The notes: generated from the sequence alone by a model not told the origin. DNA of 64,000 nt from Bacillus sp. UNC438CL73TsuS30 (GCF_000482325.1 NZ_KI535295.1:1289060-1353059), one strand, 5' to 3'; shown: positions 34,856 to 44,002, counted from the stretch's first letter. Program-made: numbers and translations.

Positions 34856-35572
34856 TCATTTTTCTTTATATGATAATGGTACATCACACTCTTCACTAGC
34901 AAAGAACCTAGTTCCCATCTCAGACTGCTTACCTAGAAATGGGGTCATTAAATTTGACTGTGTTTTACTAACCTTTTTTAGATTGCAGGGGAGATTCAGC
35001 CTCCAATGATAGCGAACGGCTGTCATTCTTAATGTCATAACAACAAGGACAATGAGACTCAACTGAAGTGGGTCGCTCCAACCCAACCAAATACATATAG
35101 CACATAAAATCGTTAAAATTGCATGAATTTCTTCTTTTAAAGCAAGTGGTTTACGGGATGCCAAGATGTCTCGAATCATTCCCCCGCCAACACCGGTAAA
35201 CATCGCGGCCAAAATCATCACGCCCAAATCATTATCAAAAACCTCTTTCGCCGACATGGCTCCTTGTAGAGCAAAGGAAGCAAGCCCGATGGAATCAAAA
35301 AATAAATTCCGCCGTTTCCAATGATTTAGCCATTTTAAGGGGAATAGTAAGATAAATATAAGCGTTGTTAAAACCGTTAAAATGGTGGAATGATCCCATA
35401 ACTCAGAAACAGGGACTCCGATAATCAAGTTTCGAATGACCCCGCCACCAAAGGAAGTTGTTAAACCCAATGCAAAAACTCCAATAAAGGAATATTCCGC
35501 TTCAAGAGCGACAAAAGCTCCTGTTGCGGCATAAGAAATAATTCCAATAAAATGTAAGACGATCCAAGACAT
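34856..35572 (-). CDS. TRIC/YadS-family (UPF0126) membrane channel
   Basis: A 238-residue protein built of two repeated three-helix units, each with a Gly-rich kink: ALGLTTSFGGGVIRNL and FTGVGGGMIRDI. These motifs define the bacterial TRIC (trimeric intracellular cation channel) family, some of which are implicated in glycine transport. ATG 35572 is preferred because GGAGG lies about 11 bases upstream; ATG 35590 overlaps that ribosome site. A promoter plus leader with a terminator hairpin lies upstream, implying attenuation. Confidence 0.87.
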   Translation of the reverse strand: MSWIVLHFIGIISYAATGAFVALEAEYSFIGVFALGLTTSFGGGVIRNLIIGVPVSELWDHSTILTVLTTLIFILLFPLKWLNHWKRRNLFFDSIGLASFALQGAMSAKEVFDNDLGVMILAAMFTGVGGGMIRDILASRKPLALKEEIHAILTILCAICIWLGWSDPLQLSLIVLVVMTLRMTAVRYHWRLNLPCNLKKVSKTQSNLMTPFLGKQSEMGTRFFASEECDVPLSYKEK

Positions 35573-35639
35573 ACTTCTAAAAACCTCCATAAATTATTAT
35601 CCTAATAGTGGAAAACATGATGAATGATCCTTTCTAAAA

Positions 35640-35692
35640 CAAAAAAACTCCACCACAAGTTCACATCCAAATAGATGTATGCTTGTGGTGGA
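35640..35692 (-). promoter_or_regulatory. leader terminator upstream of the TRIC gene
   Basis: CTCCACCACAAG pairs perfectly with CTTGTGGTGGAG, with an inner ACATC/GATGT helix. On the minus strand a T7 run follows, so it is a strong intrinsic terminator placed between the promoter at 35811-35838 and the TRIC coding region. Confidence 0.7.
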
Positions 35693-35810
35693 GTAATCAA
35701 TTAGCAATCCCTACTAATAAATCATTCCATCGGCAAAAGTAAATAGAAAACGAACAAAATGTTTTATTCGTATTCCATTCAAAAATTTGTCAAAATTATG
35801 TCCAACAGTG

Positions 35811-35838
35811 ATTATACACCTTTCACTCAAAAAAACAA
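35811..35838 (-). promoter_or_regulatory. probable sigma-A promoter for the TRIC leader
   Basis: On the minus strand, TTGTTT (35838-35833) and TATAAT (35816-35811) are separated by 16 bases. Transcription would begin near 35803 and give a leader of about 230 bases. Confidence 0.6.
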
Positions 35839-35904
35839 GACAAAATGATACAGCTTTATGATTTGTTGAATTTCCTTATAGGAAAAAATTTAGGAGGCAA
35901 GTAG

Positions 35905-36258
35905 ATGGGGAAAAAGGAAACAGCGTTTAATGATATGGTGCGGAAAATGCGGAAAGAGATCTTTGGTAAGGGGCCAGAGCGAATTTTTACTCATTTCGTA
36001 AAGAATATGGCTGTCACCACCATGTATGGAATTCAAACTCCGACTGAAAAATTTATCGCTCAAACCAAAGAGGGTAAAAAAGTGATTCATAGTGCCAGAA
36101 CTCAAATGATTCAAGATCTATATAAGGAGCAAGTGCCTGTAGGGATGGAGGAGCTCGTCGGTTCAAAGTTGCTTCATCTATTTTCAGATGTAAAAGTAGA
36201 AGAGGATATGGCTGTTTCTGTATTTATATTTGAAAAACCGATAGAAATAACAGAATAG
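35905..36258 (+). CDS. DUF2294-family protein
   Basis: A 117-residue protein of the DUF2294 family: MVRKMRKEIFGKGPERI at the start and ARTQMIQDLYKEQ in the middle. Members occur in many Bacilli and have no confirmed function. TAGGAGG gives a strong ribosome site. It precedes cstA by 75 bases, but joint transcription is not proven. Confidence 0.8.
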   Translation: MGKKETAFNDMVRKMRKEIFGKGPERIFTHFVKNMAVTTMYGIQTPTEKFIAQTKEGKKVIHSARTQMIQDLYKEQVPVGMEELVGSKLLHLFSDVKVEEDMAVSVFIFEKPIEITE

Positions 36259-36333
36259 GTCGAAGGAGTTATTTTAATTTTCTGAAGAATAAATTACAAT
36301 ATTGGTAGATTTTAGAAAAGGTGGCGATGTATT

Positions 36334-38412
36334 TTGAAAGCGCTTAAATCAATTCTAATTTGGGGGGTAATCGCAGCCCTTGGTGCTGCCGGATTTGCTG
36401 TGATGGCCTTAAACAGTGGTGAAAGCATTAATGCTGTTTGGCTTTTAACAGCTGCCGTTTGTGTTTATGCCATTTCTTATCGATTTTACAGCAGGTTTAT
36501 AGCACGTAAGGTATTTCAGCTAGACGATACACGCAAAACCCCTTCAGAAATCAATAACGACGGGAAAGATTATGTACCAACAAACAAATGGGTTCTCTTT
36601 GGCCATCACTTTGCGGCCATTGCCGGGGCAGGCCCATTAGTCGGTCCCATCTTAGCAGCACAGATGGGGTATTTGCCAGGAACCATCTGGATTGTTGTAG
36701 GTGTGGTGCTAGCTGGTGCAGTTCAAGACTTCATCATTCTATTCGGCTCAATGCGGCGAAATGGAAAGTCACTTGGTGAAATGATTAAAGATGAAATGGG
36801 CCGAGTAACAGGGATCATCTCTATGATAGGTATTTTAGGAATTATGATTATTCTATTAGCGGTATTGGCCTTGGTGGTCGTGAAAGCATTGACAGGCAGT
36901 CCGTGGGGAATGTTCACCATTGCAGCCACCATACCTATTGCCATTTTTATGGGAATATACATGCGCTATATTCGTCCAGGCCGTGTTGGAGAAGCATCTA
37001 TAATAGGAATTGTATTATTGCTCTTTTCACTATACTATGGCCAAACGGTTGCGGAAACTCCAGAATTAGCTAGGATGTTTACCTTTAAAGGGGAAACCAT
37101 CGCCATCATGATGATGATCTATGGTTTTGTTGCTTCAGTCTTACCTGTGTGGCTTCTATTAGCACCTCGCGATTATTTAAGCACGTTTTTAAAAGTAGGA
37201 ACAATCCTTGCGCTGGCCTTAGGAATCATCATCGTGGCACCGAATCTGGAAATGCCAGGCCTAACGAAATTCATTGACGGGACCGGTCCTGTATTCGCAG
37301 GAAATCTGTTTCCATTCTTATTTATTACCATCGCCTGCGGGTCGGTTTCCGGATTCCATGCCCTGGTCTCCTCGGGTACAACCCCTAAAATGATCGAGCG
37401 TGAATCACATGCAAGGCCCATTGGCTATGGAGCGATGCTGACCGAATCATTTGTGGCCATCATGGCGATGATTGCTGCATGTGTGTTGACGCCAGGAGTT
37501 TATTTTGCGATTAACAGTCCTCCTGCCCTAATCGGAACCGATGTGGTCCAAGCAGCGTCCACCGTTTCAAGTTGGGGATTTACCATCACTCCAGATGTTT
37601 TGCAAACACTTGCCAAGGATGTGGGGGAGCAAACCATTTTATCTAGAACCGGTGGAGCACCAACTCTTGCAATCGGGATGGCAGTGATTTTTTCAAAAAT
37701 AATCGGTGGGAAAGCCTTAATGGCTTTTTGGTACCATTTTGCCATCCTTTTCGAAGCCTTGTTCATTTTAACAACCATTGATGCTGGTACACGGGTTGGT
37801 CGTTTCATGATCCAGGATTTACTTGGGACAGTGTATAAGCCATTGGCGAAAACAGAGGCTTTCATTCCGAATATTATTGCAACGGCATTGTGCGTTGCTT
37901 GCTGGGGGTATTTCTTATATCAAGGTGTAATTGACCCATTAGGTGGAATTAATACGTTATGGCCACTTTTTGGAATTGCCAACCAAATGTTGGCAGGAAT
38001 TGCCTTGCTACTTGGTACAACGATTCTTTACAAAATGGGGAAAAAAGCTTATGTATGGGTCACTCTATTGCCAACAACATGGCTGCTAATTGTCACATTA
38101 ACGGCAGGCTGGCAAAAATTATTCCATGAAAATCCAAAAATCGGATTCCTTGCTCATGCGGATATTTTTAGTGAAGCGAATGCTATGGGAAAAGTCCTTG
38201 CACCTGCAACCACTGCAGCACAAATGAAGCAAGTTATCATCAACGATTATGTGGATGCGACTCTGACAGCTATTTTCATGATCGTCGTCATTGTGGTGTT
38301 AATTTCTGCACTTCGGATTTGGTTTAAAGTACTTACCAACCACCAATTACCGTTGCACGAATCACCTTATGTTGGACGGGATACGGGAGGGGATTTTCAA
38401 CATTATGCTTAA
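36334..38412 (+). CDS. cstA: CstA-family peptide/pyruvate transporter
   Basis: A 692-residue carbon-starvation-type transporter with about 16-18 membrane segments. GHHFAAIAGAGPLVGPILAAQMGYLPG near residue 90, HALVSSGTTPKMI in the middle, and the long C-terminal membrane domain are CstA signatures. Known members import pyruvate or peptides when better carbon is gone. The start is TTG behind AAAGGTGG. The start codon itself lies inside a cre-like sequence (TTGAAAGCGCTTAA), consistent with catabolite control. Coupled to the ybdD-like gene. Confidence 0.92.
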   Translation: MKALKSILIWGVIAALGAAGFAVMALNSGESINAVWLLTAAVCVYAISYRFYSRFIARKVFQLDDTRKTPSEINNDGKDYVPTNKWVLFGHHFAAIAGAGPLVGPILAAQMGYLPGTIWIVVGVVLAGAVQDFIILFGSMRRNGKSLGEMIKDEMGRVTGIISMIGILGIMIILLAVLALVVVKALTGSPWGMFTIAATIPIAIFMGIYMRYIRPGRVGEASIIGIVLLLFSLYYGQTVAETPELARMFTFKGETIAIMMMIYGFVASVLPVWLLLAPRDYLSTFLKVGTILALALGIIIVAPNLEMPGLTKFIDGTGPVFAGNLFPFLFITIACGSVSGFHALVSSGTTPKMIERESHARPIGYGAMLTESFVAIMAMIAACVLTPGVYFAINSPPALIGTDVVQAASTVSSWGFTITPDVLQTLAKDVGEQTILSRTGGAPTLAIGMAVIFSKIIGGKALMAFWYHFAILFEALFILTTIDAGTRVGRFMIQDLLGTVYKPLAKTEAFIPNIIATALCVACWGYFLYQGVIDPLGGINTLWPLFGIANQMLAGIALLLGTTILYKMGKKAYVWVTLLPTTWLLIVTLTAGWQKLFHENPKIGFLAHADIFSEANAMGKVLAPATTAAQMKQVIINDYVDATLTAIFMIVVIVVLISALRIWFKVLTNHQLPLHESPYVGRDTGGDFQHYA

Positions 38413-38608
38413 CAAAATAAGAGAATTCAACACCTACAGGAAGCAATTCATCAGTTTGTTGGTCGGAGTTCCAAGCTATGAAACCTATGTCGAACAAATG
38501 GAATTGCACCATCCTGATATGCCGGTTAAATCCAGGAAAGAGTTTTTCTGTGATGCACAGGAAGCACGGTACAACGCGAAGGGCGGAAAGGTTTCAAGGT
38601 GCTGTTGA
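38405..38608 (+). CDS. YbdD/YjiX-family small protein
   Basis: A 67-residue DUF466 protein overlapping the end of cstA by eight bases. FNTYRKQFISLLVGVPSYETYVEQM and the late KSRKEFFCDAQEARY are family hallmarks. In E. coli and others it is paired with CstA/BtsT and needed for pyruvate uptake. ATG 38405 is chosen with GGGAGGGG upstream; a longer in-frame reading from 38369 lies inside cstA. Confidence 0.88.
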   Translation: MLNKIREFNTYRKQFISLLVGVPSYETYVEQMELHHPDMPVKSRKEFFCDAQEARYNAKGGKVSRCC

Positions 38609-38669
38609 GTCGTTGTCTAACATGAGCACTGCTCGGACTGATCGGTTCGCTTATTTAGACCATTTTCCA

Positions 38670-39275
38670 AGGGGGATCCCTATTTTTGTCCTTCATCGAA
38701 ATAAGAAGATGATCATTTTAAAAGGTGGATCCTAGAGCTTTGTCCTTCATCGAGGTAATGAAGGCCATTTTCAAAGGGATCTCCTAAATTTTGTCCTTCA
38801 TCGAGGTTATGAAGGACAATTTCAAAGGATATCCTAGTTTTTCGTCCTTCATCGGGCTGATGAAGACCATTTTCAAAGGGATATCCCTAAATTTTGTCCT
38901 TCATCGAGGTTATGAAGGACAATTTCAAAGGATATCCTAGTTTTTCGTCCTTCATCGAGCTGATGAAGAACAATTTCAAAGGGATATCCCTAAATTTTGT
39001 CCTTCATCACCGTTATGAAGACCATTTTCAAAGGATATCCTAGATTTACGTCCTTCATCGGGCTGGTGAAGACCATTTTCAAAGGGATATCACAGATTTT
39101 GTCCTTCATCGAGGTGATGAAGACCATTTTTAAGGGATATCCCTAAATTTTGTCCTTCATCATCGTTATGAAGAACATTTCAAAGGGTATTCCCAATTTT
39201 CGTCTTTCATCGAGCTAATGAAGAGCATTTCAAAGGGATATCCCTAATTTTCTCCTTCATTCGGCTTATGACAGT
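38670..39275. repeat. tandem array 3: about twelve 50-53-bp units
   Basis: GTCCTTCATCG or a variant recurs at 38689, 38742, 38793, 38844, 38896, 38947, 38999, 39050, 39101, 39152, 39202 and about 39251; steps are 50-53 bp. Within some units GTCCTTCAT pairs with ATGAAGGAC or its decayed form, giving short hairpins. The array fills most of the gap after ybdD. No reading frame is conserved across units. Confidence 0.92.
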
Positions 39276-39385
39276 TATAGTTCATCAAAACTTTATAGTG
39301 AATTTAAAAAAACGCATGCACATTTTCTAACAACCGCCCATATAGTAGCTTCTGTGGGTAAAATGTTAGGAAGGAAGAGTGAACA

Positions 39386-39523
39386 ATGAATAACACTCAA
39401 TTAATAATACCAGCGAAAAACATATGTAAAGATGGGAAAAATGGTTATAAGGTAATAGAATTCAATGTATCGGATCCAAGCGAAAATTTATTTGCAGTAG
39501 TTACTCCAGTAAAAAAGCAATAA
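39386..39523 (+). CDS. 45-residue hypothetical protein
   Basis: ATG 39386 is preceded by AGGAAGGA at suitable spacing. The product is mixed polar and hydrophobic with one Cys (PAKNICKDGKNGYKVIEFN) and has no signal peptide. A hairpin follows at once. It is too short to place in a family; the ribosome site and terminator support it as a real mini-gene. Confidence 0.5.
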   Translation: MNNTQLIIPAKNICKDGKNGYKVIEFNVSDPSENLFAVVTPVKKQ

Positions 39524-39543
39524 AAATAACTCCAATATATAAA

Positions 39544-39585
39544 ACTATCTTTTTAGTATGAATACATAGAAAGATGGTTTTCTTT
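39544..39585 (+). terminator. terminator of the 45-residue gene
   Basis: ACTATCTTT/AAAGATGGT stem followed by a T-rich tail. Confidence 0.55.
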
Positions 39586-39697
39586 ATTTTTGGAACATTC
39601 TATATGCTCCCACAGTCACATACCTATGTACTATTCTTCATTATTCAATCAATGTCTCAGTAATGTTGTTAAATAAAATAAAGGGGGAAGTGGGATC

Positions 39698-40684
39698 ATG
39701 TTTTATAGAAAAACAAAGGAGATTGATAGTCAATTCGAAGCGATCACAACGCTAGAAGAAGTCCAGATTGGCGGATTTAATCAGACTATTCTCATTAGAG
39801 GAGAAAACACAAAAAACCCGTTAATGCTGTTTTTACATGGCGGACCTGGAACCGCCCAAATAGGCTTGGCTCCTAAATTTCAAAGGGACTTAGAAAAACA
39901 CTTTACCGTAGTGAATTGGGACCAACGGGGGGCAGGGTTATCGTACTCCAAGGAGTTAAAAAAAGAAGACCTGACGATTGAAAATATGGTAAATGATTCA
40001 GTTGAATTAATCCAATACCTGTTAAAACGCTTTAACCAACCAAAGCTGTTTTTAGTAGGACATTCATGGGGATCGGTGCTAGGAGTATTAGTGTCCCAAA
40101 AAGCACCAGAATTCATCTATGGATACATAGGGATTGGTCAGGTAGTGAATATGAAGGAAGGCGAAAAAATTTCTTATGAATATACACTCAATAAAGCGAA
40201 AGAATCTAATCATAAGAAGGCACTAAAAAAATTAGCGGAGATCGAATATAATCCATTAGATATGAAATATTTAGGAGTTCAAAGAAAATGGCTGGCCAAA
40301 CTTGGAGGATCCTTCATCGGCGTAACCATGTATAATCTTGTCTATTCAAATATTCTATTTGCACCAGAATATACCATGAAAGATTGGTTCGTTTTTATCA
40401 AAGGGGGCAAGTTTTCTTTGGATTCTTTATGGGAACAGTTAATGGATATTAATTTCATCGAGACGGCTCCAAAGCTTGAGGTTCCCGTCTATCTTTTCGC
40501 AGGCAGACATGATTACCAAGTCCCATCTATAGTAGCAGAACAATATTTCCACACATTGGAATGTCCACATAAAAAATGGATCTGGTTTGAAAATTCAGGG
40601 CATCTTTTAAACTACGAAGAAGTGGAAAAATTCAATACGGAATGCCTAAAGATTAAAGAGACAACGTTAACACCAGTCCGTTAA
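39698..40684 (+). CDS. alpha/beta hydrolase, proline-iminopeptidase-like
   Basis: A 328-residue serine hydrolase. The oxyanion motif LFLHGGPGTAQ, the following VVNWDQRGAGLS and the nucleophile elbow GHSWGS (Ser) match the S33 proline-iminopeptidase group. AGRHDYQVPS supplies the acidic residue and NSGHLLNYEE the catalytic His, so the triad is complete. It probably cleaves N-terminal residues from peptides or related amides or esters; the actual substrate is unknown. Ribosome site AAAGGGGGAAG. Confidence 0.88.
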   Translation: MFYRKTKEIDSQFEAITTLEEVQIGGFNQTILIRGENTKNPLMLFLHGGPGTAQIGLAPKFQRDLEKHFTVVNWDQRGAGLSYSKELKKEDLTIENMVNDSVELIQYLLKRFNQPKLFLVGHSWGSVLGVLVSQKAPEFIYGYIGIGQVVNMKEGEKISYEYTLNKAKESNHKKALKKLAEIEYNPLDMKYLGVQRKWLAKLGGSFIGVTMYNLVYSNILFAPEYTMKDWFVFIKGGKFSLDSLWEQLMDINFIETAPKLEVPVYLFAGRHDYQVPSIVAEQYFHTLECPHKKWIWFENSGHLLNYEEVEKFNTECLKIKETTLTPVR

Positions 40685-40806
40685 ATCAAAGCAGGAAGCA
40701 TAGCACACAAAAAAGAAAGCAAACTAAAATGGTGGATGCTTGAATGAGGAAATAGGTGTAGGCATCCTTGATAAGATAACAAACTCAATTGAAGGAAGGT
40801 GCAAAA

Positions 40807-40935
40807 ATGTCTACAAAAAAGAACAAGGAATTAAGAAATAATCATGCTATGCCTAAGACAGATGTAGAATTTGCAAACAATGGACTGGAAAAAGTAGCCT
40901 TGAAATCCCAAGAAAGACAAGGAAAAAATAAGTGA
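40807..40935 (+). CDS. 42-residue hydrophilic mini-protein
   Basis: GAAGGAAGG lies before ATG 40807. The 42 residues are very polar (KKNKELRNNHAMPKTDVEF, then LKSQERQGKNK) with no Cys or Trp, a composition seen in small acid-soluble or related spore proteins of Bacilli. I do not recognise an exact family. A terminator follows. Confidence 0.5.
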   Translation: MSTKKNKELRNNHAMPKTDVEFANNGLEKVALKSQERQGKNK

Positions 40936-40980
40936 ACCGAGGGGACAGAATACCTGTCCCTCAAATAAACAGGCTATAGG

Positions 40981-41006
40981 AGATCGTCAACAGGCGGTCT
41001 TTTTTG
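40981..41006 (+). terminator. terminator after the 42-residue gene
   Basis: AGATCG/CGGTCT hairpin followed by TTTTTT. Confidence 0.6.
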
Positions 41007-41064
41007 TGTGATAAGAAGGTCAAACATGATTTTCAGAGTGTGCAACCATTCAAGAAAATGGTTA

Positions 41065-41904
41065 CTAGGTTTTTTTGTGAATGGTTTTATAAAATAATCT
41101 TGAAATAAATGTCATTAGGAAGTATCGAGAAAAAGTGACGAAATATTGTTTGATATTCACTTTCATGATATCCATTTTTACCAAAATGAGATCCATAATA
41201 ATATGGATGAGAGGTAATAGGATCCTATAAAACAACCCTGCGTTTGAAGAAGTAATGGTAGCGATTAGAGAGAGTATCAAACTGTATAAAGGGATTATTT
41301 TAAAATGTTCAGTCCACGTATGAAAATATCCACGCCCAAATCGAATAAGACGTTTCATTGCAGAAATGTACATTAAAGTAATCCAAACTACTTCAATAGC
41401 CAAGAAATGAGCAATGTTCATTGCCCATCTTTTTTTTGCTGAAAGTGCCTTATAAAACCCATCACTAATATAAAAATACACATTTAATAAAACAAAAGTG
41501 TAGATAGGCTTCCACCAATTTACTTTATATATATTTAATCGGATAAATAATTTCTCAATACTATAATAAAAAATGCTGAAATTGATTTTCCATTTCCAGT
41601 TTTTGTTGAGTAGAGTTAGAAAAGTAGCTGTAATGGGTACATAAAACGCTTGTGAGAAGATGCCTCCTAAGATTGTATCAAAAACACGCTTTTTCATAAT
41701 TGACGGTTTGTATCTATAGCCATGAAATAAGTTGAGGGTCGGATACTCAAATAAATAAGCAAAACCAATATTGGATAATAGTAAAATCCACACATCCTTA
41801 TGTTTTTTACGCTTTAGCAATATCAAAAACATAACAACGTGAATAATTGCTAAAATCAAAAATGGAGTTGAGTTCTTATTGAAAAGTTTTTTCTTTTTTC
41901 TCAT
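41065..41904 (-). CDS. multi-pass membrane protein of unknown family
   Basis: A 279-residue protein with about eight membrane segments and basic loops. The first half (FLILAIIHVVMFLILLKRKK, then LLLSNIGFAYLFEYPTLNLF) is weakly like the CBO0543-type proteins at 56043 and 56537, which also have short loops with RxxK clusters. No catalytic motif is visible. It stands alone on the minus strand. Confidence 0.65.
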   Translation of the reverse strand: MRKKKKLFNKNSTPFLILAIIHVVMFLILLKRKKHKDVWILLLSNIGFAYLFEYPTLNLFHGYRYKPSIMKKRVFDTILGGIFSQAFYVPITATFLTLLNKNWKWKINFSIFYYSIEKLFIRLNIYKVNWWKPIYTFVLLNVYFYISDGFYKALSAKKRWAMNIAHFLAIEVVWITLMYISAMKRLIRFGRGYFHTWTEHFKIIPLYSLILSLIATITSSNAGLFYRILLPLIHIIMDLILVKMDIMKVNIKQYFVTFSRYFLMTFISRLFYKTIHKKT

Positions 41905-42015
41905 TCTTCACACCGTTTTGGTTTTTGACATATAGATTTATTATTGTTCATTTGAAGGGAAATATTTATTGGGAGCATCTTCCGTTAGCAAATTATTAAA
42001 AGGAGAGTTGGAATA

Positions 42016-42402
42016 GTGAAGCGAAGCAAAAAATTTATCTTAGGCTTTTTGTTAGCTGTTTCATTTGTTGGAATAACAGCATGTAGTATTTCATCTGGTG
42101 GCGATAACTCAAAAAACTATAATACACAGTCATCCACTACAGATGATCCAACAGAGAATAAAGAAGGAACATCAAAAAAAGGCACAAGTTCAAGTACCAA
42201 TAAGTCCGATAAGGCTGTAAACCGTCCAACAAGTGCTTGGGTGGATACTTTTGAGAAAGAATTATATGATGGTTATCACGTAACGCCAAGTCGCTACAAG
42301 AATATTGGCAACGGCTATTGGGAAGTTTGGGTTAAAGAAGTTGATACTGGAGATAATCCATATGTAACGGTCAATCAAAATACAGGTGATTTTCATGGAT
42401 AA
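42016..42402 (+). CDS. small lipoprotein
   Basis: A 128-residue lipoprotein starting at GTG behind AAAAGGAGAG. The signal peptide ends in GITAC. A Ser/Thr/Lys-rich linker (about 25-75) follows, then a compact C-terminal domain (EKELYDGYHVTPSRYKN to VTVNQNTGDFHG) resembling a PepSY-like or peptidase-inhibitor repeat. It is probably anchored on the outer membrane face. Function unknown. Confidence 0.72.
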   Translation: MKRSKKFILGFLLAVSFVGITACSISSGGDNSKNYNTQSSTTDDPTENKEGTSKKGTSSSTNKSDKAVNRPTSAWVDTFEKELYDGYHVTPSRYKNIGNGYWEVWVKEVDTGDNPYVTVNQNTGDFHG

Positions 42403-42410
42403 TAAACTTA

Positions 42411-42444
42411 AAAATGAGCTTGAAGATATCCAAGCTCATTTTTT
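42411..42444 (+). terminator. lipoprotein gene terminator
   Basis: AAAATGAGCTTG/CAAGCTCATTTTTT hairpin. Of the 420-base gap that follows, only a short minus-strand coding remnant near 42510-42680 was noticed. Confidence 0.85.
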
Positions 42445-42821
42445 GAGTATTCAATTTTGAATTTGTATGTACCAATTCCTAATGTCATAGTTTGTAAAAA
42501 AAAGAGCGATTTAGATCCTGCTCCGTGGTATCAGCCCCATCCTTCGCTAACACCGGCGATAACCCCACTTGTTATCCAACCATCTTTATTATAATTGTAA
42601 ACGCTTACAAATGACAAGGATTTTGCTCTTGTTAGATAAAGATTTACAGCATTGAAGAAAAAGACGGAGCGATCCTAAGATTTTTTTTAAAACTAACATA
42701 TTTATACAGACTTATTAAGCTGTGCTTATTGAATTAACTGGCAGGTTAATAAAATGTTAAAGGAAAACTAATTCATTTTGGAGAATTACCTACATAGATA
42801 AATGACTGGAGGGGCGAAATA

Positions 42822-43031
42822 GTGAGAAAAAATGTATTTTTATTTGGATCAATTTTCCTTATAGCATTATTTGTTTTTAATATATATCAATTGAATCGCC
42901 CAAAGATTGGTCCAATTGGAAATGGTGAAATATCTACAATATCTTGGAGTTTAACCTTTTTCCCACTAATATTGGCATTTATATTTTTATGGTTGTTTAT
43001 CGCTTTGAGCGTCCGTAATAGAAAAAAATAA
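42822..43031 (+). CDS. two-helix small membrane protein
   Basis: A 69-residue protein starting at GTG, with CTGGAGGGG upstream. Two membrane helices (about 5-22 and 42-63) are joined by a short polar loop, with a basic C-terminal tail (RNRKK). No family recognised. The ribosome site and the clear membrane pattern support it. Confidence 0.6.
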   Translation: MRKNVFLFGSIFLIALFVFNIYQLNRPKIGPIGNGEISTISWSLTFFPLILAFIFLWLFIALSVRNRKK

Positions 43032-43251
43032 AGAGGCTAATTTTGTAGAAGAAAATTCAACATCACCACCTTACAAAATAAATCTAATACATTTACTATT
43101 AGCTATAGCGTAGCTTTGTGAGATATTACACTTAAACTAACGGAGTGAAGAGTTTAAGAGTAGGTTGCTGTGGCATTCCTTTTCTTGTTCTGCTAACGGG
43201 GAGATAGTTGAAGAAAAAATGGTATTATGGAGATTAAGGAGGTTATATTTT

Positions 43252-43452
43252 ATGGTAATTCAATCAAATATGACTTCAAAAGCTATAACAGATGTGTGGG
43301 AAGAAACAGTTAAGGTTTTTCAAAAATACAATGTTCCAATTACAGAAAAGGCATTACAGGTATTAGTCACAGAAAACACTCTCAAGGTTTTATTAACAGA
43401 ATTAAACTATGTTATAGGTAGTTCCACTGCAACTTGCATAGAAGGTGGCTGA
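43252..43452 (+). CDS. small hypothetical protein
   Basis: A 66-residue soluble protein from ATG 43252, directly behind AAGGAGG; longer in-frame readings from 43165 lack a ribosome site. It is predicted helical (ITDVWEETVKVFQKYNVPI) and ends in CIEGG. Not recognised, and no neighbour suggests a function. Confidence 0.55.
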   Translation: MVIQSNMTSKAITDVWEETVKVFQKYNVPITEKALQVLVTENTLKVLLTELNYVIGSSTATCIEGG

Positions 43453-43558
43453 CAAATGCCATCATAAGAGGAGTAGGTTACTCCTTTGTATACATATGTT
43501 TAAAATCAAGGAAAAGGTTCGTTTACTTTCATAAAGAATTTTATCATTGGAGGTATCT

Positions 43559-44002
43559 ATGGGTTATTGTGAAGACATGAGAGAAATGATTGGGGATTCT
43601 CCGCTAATCATTGTGCGACCTAGTGTAGCTATCATTAATGACAAAGGAGAAATTTTACTGAGTCGAAACGTAGGTGGAATGTGGACTATTCCAGGTGGAA
43701 CTTTACAGTTAATTGAGTCCGTGGAAGAGTGTATTACACGAATGGTCTTTGAAAATATAGGTTTAAAAATAAAGGCGTTAAAATTGTTTGGTGTCTATTC
43801 AGGCAAGGAATTACTAAATCGAGTCGATGAAAGGTATCATACTGTTGCAATTGGTTATTTATGTACCGAGTACGAAGGAGAAATAACTCTTGAGAGTGTT
43901 CAAGGAATAGAATCCAGATTTTTTAGATTAAATCAATTACCCGATGAAATCGAACCTTATATTAAGAATAAATTATTTGAATTAAAAGGTCATTTAAAAT
44001 AA
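43559..44002 (+). CDS. Nudix-family protein with degenerate catalytic box
   Basis: A 147-residue Nudix-fold protein. The start of the box, GGTLQLIES, fits GX5E, but the catalytic helix reads RMVFENIGL where REUXEEXGU is expected. The Glu after Arg is Met, and one Glu of the EE pair is Asn. Those residues bind the metal, so hydrolase activity is doubtful and a binding or regulatory role is possible. The start is ATG 43559 behind TTGGAGG. Confidence 0.78.
   Translation: MGYCEDMREMIGDSPLIIVRPSVAIINDKGEILLSRNVGGMWTIPGGTLQLIESVEECITRMVFENIGLKIKALKLFGVYSGKELLNRVDERYHTVAIGYLCTEYEGEITLESVQGIESRFFRLNQLPDEIEPYIKNKLFELKGHLK

Noticed and set aside
38478-38735. Open frame overlapping ybdD and the start of array 3
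   Set aside because: Out of frame with ybdD and continues into non-coding repeats.
42510-42690. Minus-strand stretch reading about 45 codons and ending DGWITSGVIAGVSEGWG
   Set aside because: No start codon with a ribosome site and no recognised family; kept only as a possible gene remnant.
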